DNA from: Pomphorhynchus laevis | Lineage: Eukaryota > Acanthocephala > Palaeacanthocephala > Echinorhynchida > Pomphorhynchidae | Length of the DNA: 64,000 nucleotides | Reading direction: 5' to 3' | Assembly (NCBI GenBank): GCA_012934845.2 | Contig: WNNJ02001876.1 | Span: forward strand, 226,053 to 290,052 | Shown: piece by piece, positions 55,750 through 64,000 of the stretch | Numbering within the stretch: the stretch's first letter is position 1 | How the letters are laid out: each line of letters begins with the position of its first letter | The notes under the pieces: generated by a model | Database searches by the model: none | Told to the model about the DNA's origin: nothing | Seen by the model: only the letters and a program-made list of their open reading frames with translations | Position numbers and translations under genes: made by a program

Positions 55750-58560
55750 CAAGCGCATTCCTTGGAATCTTCGCCGCCGAGTTGCCAATGTTTTTTCCTC
55801 TTTAATTCTAGAGGCATTGTGCTCAAATTCATCCAACGATTGGGAGCGTTTGCTGTGCTTTCCGAAGCTATGCCTACAGACTTCCTCAGGTCGGCACCAT
55901 GCCGGAGACAACACTAGATCTAATATCAACGCGCTTATAGACAAATTCGAAAATGGAAGAGAGCGTGATTGCCTTTCCTCTTCGGGGCTTCGATCATCCA
56001 GGAAATTCAGAGGAACTAATGATAAGAAAAATGAATTTATGGAAGTCATCGAATTGGCGAGAAATGGCAATTTCGGAAAAGCGATGCGCCGCCTTACGTC
56101 GAATAGTGCATGCGAATTTTCAGAATCTTTACGCGGTAAACTGACAGAGCTACACCCCTTACATGATGTTCTCCAAAGTCCTGGACAGCTATCTTTGAAT
56201 ACCCCCTTGTCGGTTGACTCAGACATAGTTGAGGCCGCAGTATCATCATTCCCACCCTCTTCCTCTCCTGGCTGTTTAGGTTTGAGGGCAGAACATATTC
56301 GAGATATGCTGTCGGTAGATCACGGGGTTTTGCTTCAACGCCTAACATCACTAGTCAACAACATGATCGCTGGTACTCTCCCGAACGACCTCGTGCCCTT
56401 TGTCGCCGGTGCTAATCTCATGGCATTGAACAAACCAGATGGAGGGATCCGCCCCATTGCCATTGGGGAGACATTACGTCGTCTTTGCGCTAAGTGTATT
56501 TGCTCCAAACTTCGACAGCGATTTGCCGAATCCCTCCATCCGCACCAGCTCGGTGTAGCGACGCCAAACGGAATGGAACAGATAGTACATCAAGCACGTC
56601 GGCTACAACAACTTCATGATCAAAATGTTAATTGGGTTTGGGCTAAAATCGACTTGGCTAATGCTTTTAACACGCTGAACCGGGATTCCTTCGTCAACGC
56701 GATCGATAAGAATTTTCCAGAAATTAGTCGTTGGACATCATGGTGCTACGGCACTACCTCAAGCCTTCGGTTCGGTAGCCTGAAACCTCTTCAGTCTCGA
56801 AGAGGGGTACAACAAGGAGATCCTCTTGGTCCAGTTCTATTTTGCCTGGCGATTGATCCGATTGTGGTCCAGATATCGGAGATTGAAGGTGTCAGCTTAA
56901 ATAGGTGGTACCTCGACGACGGAATAATCGGCGGTACTCCTATTGCGGTGGGCGAGGCTCTGGCTCGTCTTGCTGCTAATTTTCCTGCGATTGGACTGTC
57001 TATTAACTGGAAAAAAACCGAAGTAATTGGTAGGGAAGACAAGGTCGACTTGATAAAGAACAGATGCCCATGGATCACATTGGTCAACACCACAAAAAAC
57101 TTTACAATTCTTGGAAGTCCCATCGGGTCTAAGGAACATTGTTCGGGATACCTTGTCGATGTTGTTCTACCATCCCTGCGTCAAACTCTGGACTCGCTCG
57201 AAAATCTCCCTGACCCACAAGTTGCTTTCATCCTGCTTCGTAGCTGCGCATCCGCTCCACGGGTAAACCATTTAATGCGCACTATAGACCCCGCCTTCGC
57301 CGAAGAGTTTTTCCGTTTGTTCGACCGCTTGATATTGAAGTGTTTTAGCAATATCACTTCTATTCAACCCGATAAGTGGGCGTGGATGCAAGCTTGCTTA
57401 CCGCTGAAGATGGGAGGACTGGGCCTTCGAAGCTGCTTCCAACACTCTCAGGCAGCCTTCGTGTCCAGTGTAGACACTGTCGCTAGCCAATTAAATCATG
57501 ACCATTTAACTTTCCCTGGGTACGAATTCGTTAAATCTATTATTCCGCAACATGTAGGCAATCCGCAAACAAATCAACGAGGATTATCTTGTCACATTGA
57601 CGAAGTGTCGCGCAGCAGGCTATTGGAGAATGCCGATCGCTTCAATACTGCCCGATTATTGGCAGTTTCATGCCCACACGCGTGTGCTTGGTTACAGGCC
57701 GTCCCTAGCAAAGCCACACATATGAACTTGGCACCAAATGAATTCGTTGTGCTACTACGTCTTTGGTTAGGGTTGTCTCTCTGGAACAGTGATTATCGAT
57801 GCAGACGCTGCCTTAGGATGGCAGACAAATTCGGCTTCCACGCCTTAACATGTCAGTTTGGAGGCCACCCTGGAATTCGACATGATAGCTTGAGGGATAC
57901 AGTCTTTCAAGCAGCGGTTTCTGCTGGATTGAGGGTGGCAAAGGAGGTACCCAACCTTATTCGTGGTTTGCGAGAGAGACCGGCGGACATTCTATTTTAT
58001 AAGGACCCTCCTTTAGCAGTTGATTTTGCCGTAACTAACCCTCAACAAAATGCTTATATTTCCATGGCTTCTGAGATCCCTGGCTATGCCGCAAGCAAGT
58101 ATGCCACCTGTGTCAAGGAAAGGAAATATAAACGCAAATTAGAGGAGAATGGATACAGTTTTACGGCAGCAGTTGTTGAAACTTACGGAGGATGGAACCC
58201 CAAGGGGAAAAGCTAATTCGTTTCATTGCTCGTTCTATGTCATGTAGAAACGGTACCCCGTATTGTAGCACAGCGGGTCAGTTATTTCAGCGCTTGTCCG
58301 TCGCACTGATGAGAGGAAATGCTAAAGCGATCCTCAAAAGTCTTGACGAGATGGGCCAACCCTTACTAGAGAAAAGTCTTGGATTTTGTGACGACCCATC
58401 TCCGCGACTCTTTTCTTTGAGCAACCTTGCACAGCCCGAGGCCCAGTCAGTTGAGATAGTTCATGACTCCAATATTCGGTCAGCTTCCGTCGTCAAAGGC
58501 GACCATTCTGAGGTTGACATGCCTGTCCTGCAACTCATGTCTCCACGACGACCTTCGGCA
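55750..58560 (+). mobile_element. R2-like LINE (WYLDDG type) with near-intact RT ORF, 5'-truncated
   Basis: The frame is open from about 55,752; the 799-codon ORF 55,817-58,216 begins inside the protein. RT: IVEAAVSSFPPSSSPG, PDGGIRPIAIGETLRRLCAK, motif A AKIDLANAFNTLNRD, motif B RRGVQQGDPLGPVLFCLAI, motif C NRWYLDDGIIGG, FTILGSPIGS. Zinc knuckle CRRCLRMADKFGFHALTC, then RHDSLRD and the endonuclease RPADILFYKDPPLAVDFAVT. At a GGGGAAAA run (~58,203-58,210) one indel moves the tail (FIARSMSCRNGTPYC, FQRLSVALMRGNAKAIL) into the frame of the following 614-codon ORF. The N-terminal DNA-binding region is missing because of 5' truncation. The 3' boundary (~58,560) is estimated from loss of LINE similarity and a drop in GC. 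Confidence 0.88.
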
Positions 58561-60036
58561 TATCACTCAACATCTAAACAATCAAATAATGCTTCTTTGT
58601 CACTTCAGCAATCACCAACAATTAAGGAGGGGTTGATATCGCTTCAACCGAATATTGATCAACATACCTATGGAACTGCAACATTATCCAGATTAACACT
58701 TGCACCATTTTTGAACCTTCCATTTGGAAATTCAAATTGTACTGAAATACAACAAAATATTTTTGGCACTATTCAGACAAATCCACATGCAGTTCAAAAC
58801 CTTCTAAGTAATAATTTGGCTCAAAGACTTATGAGTAATCCTGCATTGCTTAGTTCAATTAAGCTTAACAATCCACAAATGCAAAGAGTGAGGGAGCAGA
58901 ACCACGAGGTTTCACAATTCGTTAACAATCCGGATTTAATGTGTCAAACAATGGAAATGATTCGTATTCCTACAACTATACAGGAAATTACGAGAAACCA
59001 TGACAGAGCCCTGATTAACCTTGAGAGATTACCGAGCGGATATAAAGTTCGACAGAGAATTTATCGCGATTTTCAAGAACCAATGCTTAATGTGGCACAT
59101 GAGCAGTTTGGCGATAACCCTCTGAATACTTATTCTAGTTCATCTGGTACAGCTAACACTAGTCAAGTAGGAACTGAAAATACAAACCTCCTGCCAAACC
59201 CGGTGGCATCTCAGAATACTACATTTCAAATCGATTCGTCTAGTTCATATGTATCTAATTCAAACCGTTTAGAGTCGCCTTTGCAATCTACGTCAAGCGA
59301 AAACACTAATCGGTATTCTACGATGAACCCTCAACAATTATTAGTAGTCGATGCTGAAAATCCTCTCATGTTATTCGACATGTTGCGGGCATCCAGTTTT
59401 AACCCAAATATGAATAATTCTCTTTGCGATCCTGGTATTCTACTTAATCTGCTTAAGATTCTTCTTAATCTGCTGCGTACATATGAATTTATACAGGACG
59501 AAGGACAAAGAGAACAAGTACATCGTGTAATTCATGAGTTTATGAGTCAGTGGCCAATACCTGAAATTTGTGCTCTATGCACAAATACTCGAGCATTGAG
59601 GACGATTGTACAAATTCTAAAGAATCTAATTCGTCTTAGGGACACATCCCCACAAGTATATTCACAGTTGATATCTTCAAATATAAGCGGTCTAGTCGAT
59701 AATCAAATGAATAGTCAACCTACTTCATCTGATGTGGATTCTTTTCGATCACCAAGCAATAGACAAACAGCTTATGCAACAACAGTATTTCAAAATTTAC
59801 AATACTCAAATCAAGATTATACTGCTTCGTTGTTTCAACCATTAGATCGTCTTCATCTCCAGCAACATCAGCCGACAAATCAACAACCAAACCAAACTCA
59901 AGAACATCTTTATGCATCCGAACTTGTACAAATGCAGACATTGGGATTCCATAGCCGTGATACTAATCTGGAAGAGCTTGCTGCATCTATGGGGGACGCA
60001 AAAATGGCTGTGGAACGTAATGAAGATTTTGATTGA
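58560..60036 (+). CDS. Ubiquilin-like protein without UBL domain, fused in frame to a LINE tail
   Basis: Part of a 614-codon ORF (58,192-60,036). From about 58,560 the protein becomes ubiquilin-like: LAQRLMSNPALLSSIKLNNP, QMQRVREQNHEVSQFVNNPD, RNHDRALINLERLPSGY and DFQEPMLNVAHEQFGDNP form the first STI1-like region. ENPLMLFDMLRAS...NTRALRTIVQILKNLIRL is the second. VQMQTLGFHSRDTNLEELAA near the end is the UBA domain. Ubiquilins shuttle ubiquitylated clients to the proteasome, using an N-terminal UBL that is absent here. There is no intron in 1.47 kb. The ORF is continuous with translated LINE tail upstream. It could be a captured cDNA, a chimeric gene or a young pseudogene; expression is unknown. 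Confidence 0.8.
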
Positions 60037-60077
60037 TTGACTATAGTTTTAATTGATGTTAATTTTAAGAAGGTATT

Positions 60078-60930
60078 ATAAAATTGAATTAATAGAATCC
60101 TTTAATATTTTGATAAATTAAAATTATTTAAAAGTAGGGACATCTATATTTAGACAAGTAAAAGGTGTTCCAATGGGTGGTAATAAAGCCTAATTATAGC
60201 TGACTTGTTTTTAGCTTTATAGAATAGGAATTTACTCATAATTGTGTAAGAACTAAATCTAAACTATATAAAAATATGAAATATATGTTTCGATACATTG
60301 ATGAAATATGTGTATTTAATTCTAATAATTTTTTTCAATTGGTGAACACATTTACCCAGAAAGCCTTATTCTTAAAAAACGAATATTAATGATAAAGAAG
60401 GTGTATATCTAGATATGAACATTAAATTAACATTTACTAAAACTACTATTAATTTATATCGTAAAGATGACATATTTAAATTTACCAGAAACATATTTTT
60501 GCATTAGCATTCATGCATACCGTATAATATAAAATATAATACATTAAATAATGAAATTTTAAGAATTGCAACAATATGTAATGATATTGGCTTTCTTCAA
60601 TATCATTGTAATAATTAATTAGATACATATTTTAAACTAGGTTACTATAAAAATAACATCAAGCAGAAAATAGTAAAATATATAAATCAACACAATAATA
60701 TAAAGAATAAATTTAAACTCTTAAGTGGCAAATTTTTATGGATGGATAATAAATAATATACTTTGTATTAGAATAAGATACTAAATAGTTTTATCAGAGG
60801 AAATGCATCATTAGCATGTATTATGCCCCGCTGCTATGTTGAGTTGAGGAATAGAGGTCGAAATCTGATAACATAGCAGTTCCTACTGATGACCTCTATC
60901 TTGATATAAATGGCAACTATTTTCGGGCAA
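60078..60930 (+). mobile_element. Penelope-like element, right part after the LINE-ubiquilin block
   Basis: Starts with ATAAAATTGAATT and continues the RT (VKGVPMGGN, RYIDEICVF, YLDMNIKLTFTKT, CNDIGFLQ) to LLSGKFLWMDNK and the 3' UTR (CCCCGCTGCTATGTTGAGT, CATAGCAGTTCC). Broken in several places. Confidence 0.85.
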
Positions 60931-61384
60931 TTTTATCAAGGACGACCGATAGCGATGTCAGGTAAGACGGTAAGTAAGCTGGTGTGGAAGTGAGTGTTAC
61001 GCTTGAAATGTCTAGATAAAATTGAGTTAATAGAATCCTTAAATATTTTGATTTATAAAATACCCTAGACTCAATTAGCTGATACAATTACTTAATTTTT
61101 GTATTTTATTTAGCATTATTTTTAATTTATAAATAATATAAAATACTTAGACTCATGTGATATAATTTTTTGATATTGCGTCAACAGAAGGTATGTGCAT
61201 ATAAAATTTTTAATTATTAATACCATCAATGGCAGAGCAGTTCGAATTACGCGGTTTTTGTCGAGTTTATTTAGGTTCCTTTTGTTAAGTTTATTTTTTG
61301 AGTTTAAAATGTAGAAGATTTTGTGAAAATTGTTAACCAAGTGATCGATATGTAAGAACAATCCTATGAATTTAAGTACGATAT
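60931..61384. other. Spacer with a PLE 3'-terminus scrap
   Basis: TACCCTAGACTCAATTAGCT (~61,065) resembles the PLE 3' end in plus orientation. GC-richer 60,940-61,015 is unassigned. No gene. Confidence 0.5.
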
Positions 61385-61444
61385 ACTGGTATAAAACACT
61401 ATTTCAGTATTAATTCTACAAAAGAACTCTTAGAACACACAAAT

Positions 61445-62740
61445 CAAATCAGCTAACTAAGTCTACGTATTCAATATAATTTTAAAATAAACAAAACATA
61501 ATAATGCTAAATCAAAATTTAATAATTAAATAATAAAATTAATAATTGTTTTTGGATTTTCTATAATTTAAATCAAGTTAAAAGAAAAAATTAAAATTTA
61601 AAATAAAAGTCAAATTTATGAATTGACTAATAAATAACAGACGTTGTATCAGAATAAGAATTAGAGGTCATCAGGAGGAACTGCTATGCTATCAGGTTTC
61701 GGCCCCTAACTCCTCTACCCAACATAGCAGCGGAGCCAAATACATGCTAATGATGTATTTCCTCTGATAAAACTATCTAGTATCTTATTCTAATACAAAG
61801 TATATTATTTATTATCCATCCATAAAAATTTGCCACTTAAGAGTTTAAATTTATTCTTTATATTATTGTGTTGATTTATATATTTTACTATTTTCTGCTT
61901 GATGTTATTTTTATAGTAACCTAGTTTAAAATATGTATCTATTAAATTATTTAAATGATTATTGAAGAAAGCCAATATCATTACATATTGTTGCAATTCT
62001 TAAAATTTCATTATTTAATGTATTATATTTTATATTATACGGTATGCATGAATGCTAATGCAAAAATATGTTTCTTGTAAATTTAAATATGTCATATTTA
62101 CGATATAAATTAATAGTAGTTTTAATTAATGTTAATTTAATGTTCATATCTAGATATATACCTTCTTTATCATCAATATTGGTTTTGTTTAGAATAAGGC
62201 TTTCTGGATAAATTTGTTCACTTATTGAATAAAAATTATAAGAATTAAATACACATATATCATCAATGTATCGAAACATATATTTCATATTTTTATATAG
62301 TTTAGATTTAGTTCTTACACAATTATGAGTAAATTCCTATTCTATAAAGCTAAAAACAAGTCAGCTATAATTAGGCTTTATTACCACCCATTGGAACACC
62401 TTTTACTTGTCTAAATATAGATGTCCCTACTTTTAAATAATTTTGATTTATCAAAATATTTAAGGATTCTATTAATTCAATTTTATCCATATATTTATAT
62501 TTACTTGATGGTTTAATTTTTATTAGATAGGCGTTATAGTTATTATAACATATATATGTATTTCTTTTTCCGAATATAAGATTAATTTAATTTTACAAAC
62601 GCTTCCTTAATATCTACTAAATCTAGATTTGTTGAAGCGTACTAAAATCGTATGTATTTGTATTTTGAAAATTTATTCCTTTTGTCTGTTCTAAAAATTC
62701 TTTTGTAGAATTAATTCTGAAATAGTAATAAATTTTAAAA
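61445..62740 (-). mobile_element. Penelope-like element, 5'-truncated with complete 3' end
   Basis: The 3' terminus AAATCAGCTAACTAAGTCTA is at 61,447, with a 3' UTR very like that of 10,447-10,805. Coding parts: LLSGKFLWMDNK (61,808), minus ORF 62,288-62,055 with RYIDDICVFNSYN and YLDMNIKLTL, then VPMGGN and DFSTL further up. A short + fragment (61,385-61,440, ending AACACAC) abuts its 3' end. Decayed. Confidence 0.85.
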
Positions 62741-62744
62741 AGGA

Positions 62745-62872
62745 ACAAATCTGAAAAAGGAATAAATTTATAAAATATAAATACATACGATTTCAGTACG
62801 CTTTATACAAATCTAGATTTAGTAGATATTTAATAACCGTTAGTAAAATCAATTAATCTTATATTCTGAAAA

Positions 62873-62937
<65 letters not shown>

Positions 62938-63065
62938 ATAATAATTATAACGCCTATCTAACAAAAATTAAACCATCAAGTAAATATAAATATATGGATA
63001 AAATTGAATTAATAGAATCCTTAAATATTTTGATAAATCAAAATTATTTAAAAGTAGGGACATCT
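62745..63065 (+). mobile_element. Penelope-like fragment with internal (AT)n
   Basis: NINTYDFSTLYTNLDLVDI, then an (AT)n run, then KYMDKIELIESLNIL and NYLKVGTS, cut off at 63,065 by an R2-like LINE fragment. The (AT)n run sits where other copies read ATATACATATATATG, so it grew from a PLE-internal seed. Confidence 0.8.
62874..62934. repeat. (AT)n microsatellite
   Basis: About 30 uninterrupted AT repeats inside a PLE copy. Confidence 0.95.
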
Positions 63066-63535
63066 TTAAACCATTCAATCTTTGTCTCGCATGTTCTCTT
63101 CAAATATGTCCATTGCTGTTGGAAAACTCTATTTAACATAAGATACGCCGCAAAAGTATTCTCCGTAATTAGATCGTCTAGTTTTGATACGTCCGTCTTG
63201 AATTCTCTAATTTTTTCCTTCACTTGATGTTCAACATAGTTGTTCGTTCCGATGTAATTGCCTAGGTATTTGACTCCATATGTTCGGATCTGTAATCCAG
63301 TTTCCTCAAAAAGATTTGTATCTCCAATGTTTTCTCGTGTTAAAATTACACAATTTTCCGGATTTACACTGTATCCGTAAGCTGGTCCATATCGTTTTAC
63401 TAGCTCCCACACCTTTACTAAATCTTATGCCTTTCCTACGCAAGCAGCATCATCTGCATACCAACAGTGCTAAGCACTAGGAGAATTTTGTCTCAGCTTT
63501 TCGATAAACGGTAAGGACGCGGCAGCAAAATTACC
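63066..63535 (-). mobile_element. R2-like LINE RT/thumb fragment
   Basis: Minus strand: CWYADDAACVGKA (~63,465-63,430), then VWELVKRYGPAYGYSVNPEN, GVKYLGNYIGTNNYVEHQVK and LNRVFQQQWTYLKRTCETKI (63,412-63,044). WYADD type like copies A and B but a separate subfamily. Cut at both ends by PLE sequence. Confidence 0.85.
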
Positions 63536-63958
63536 TTCAGAATATAAATACGTACGATTTTAGTACGCTTTATACATATTTAGATTTAGTAGATATTAAA
63601 AATGCATTAAAAAAATTATTAATCTTATATTCGGAAATAGATATACATATATATGTTATAATAATTATAACGCCTATCTAACAAAAATTAACCATCAAGT
63701 AAATATAAATATATGGATAAAATTGAATTATTAGAATCCTTAAATATTTTAATAAATCAAAATTATTTAAAGGTAGGGACATCTATATTTAGTCAAATAA
63801 AACGTGTTCCAATGGATGGTAATAGTAGACAAAAGAAAGAAAAAGATATATCGGAAATAGATATACATATATATGCTACAATAACTAATCTAGATTTAGT
63901 AGATATTAAAGAAGCGTTAGTAAAATTAATTAATCTTATATTCGGAAAAATATATACA

Positions 63959-63963
<5 letters not shown>
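63536..63963 (+). mobile_element. Two Penelope-like fragments
   Basis: The first runs from NINTYDFSTLY-equivalent sequence through YMDKIELLESLNILINQNYL to about 63,830. The second, near 63,880, restarts at NLDLVDIKEALVKLINLIFG and runs into the terminal (AT)n. Confidence 0.8.

Positions 63964-64000
<37 letters not shown>
63964..64000. repeat. (AT)n microsatellite at the window edge
   Basis: AT repeats run to the last base, at the same PLE position as the run at 62,874. Confidence 0.9.

Noticed and set aside
58203-58210. Programmed frameshift site at the end of the LINE ORF
   Set aside because: The GGGGAAAA run does not sit in the X XXY YYZ phase of a -1 slippery heptamer. A simple indel is more likely.

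Overview
The window is AT-rich DNA from a metazoan-type eukaryote. It has spliced host genes with GT-AG introns, and its transposon content is typical of an invertebrate animal: Penelope-like elements (PLEs), R2-like LINEs with a restriction-like endonuclease (RLE), an RTE LINE, CR1/Jockey-type and I/R1-type LINEs, a Ty3 fossil and hammerhead-ribozyme retrozymes. I cannot fix the phylum from sequence alone. Six introns of 47-57 bp sit beside introns of 2-11 kb in the same gene. No bacterial operons, CRISPR arrays or rRNA genes are seen.

The central host gene is one I assembled by hand: a GTPBP1/GTPBP2-family translational GTPase on the + strand, 21,105-54,935. It has 12 coding exons totalling 1,737 bp (578 codons plus stop), and every exon phase agrees. 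It is spread over 33.8 kb because its introns have filled with mobile elements. Intron 3 (10.6 kb) holds a PLE and a Ty3 fossil with an RTE LINE nested inside. Intron 7 (5.9 kb) holds two further PLE types and an inverted retrozyme pair. Intron 10 holds an R2-like LINE piece. Intron 11 (11.0 kb) holds a 696-bp tandem repeat, a retrozyme array, an R2-like LINE and several PLE tails.

Left of that gene (1-21,100) I find no convincing host gene. There is an R2-like LINE (1-2,985), a 1-kb duplication (3,220-4,180, repeated at 19,315-20,292), tRNA-like SINE heads around a retrozyme (5,098-5,575), a decayed I/R1-type LINE on the minus strand (7,450-10,440), a near-complete PLE on the minus strand split by a three-unit retrozyme array (10,447-13,680), LINE scraps, an RLE-LINE tail (15,405-16,470), a fold-back element (16,556-16,790) and a CR1/Jockey-type LINE (17,090-18,260).

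Right of the gene (55,430-64,000) a PLE copy is interrupted by a 4.33-kb block flanked by a 12-bp direct repeat (ATAAAATTGAAT). The block holds a 5'-truncated R2-like LINE joined in an open reading frame to an intronless ubiquilin-like sequence that keeps STI1-like and UBA regions but has no UBL domain. This looks like LINE-mediated capture of a host transcript. The right end is a mosaic of PLE fragments, an RLE-LINE fragment and (AT)n runs.

The most notable system is the set of type I hammerhead self-cleaving ribozymes in tandem ~300-bp units (retrozymes). There are two related families at four loci. Two motifs (minus 46,148-46,228 and plus 40,264-40,340) have intact catalytic cores and stems. 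Such units are expected to give small circular RNAs and to be mobilised by PLE-type reverse transcriptase, which is abundant here.
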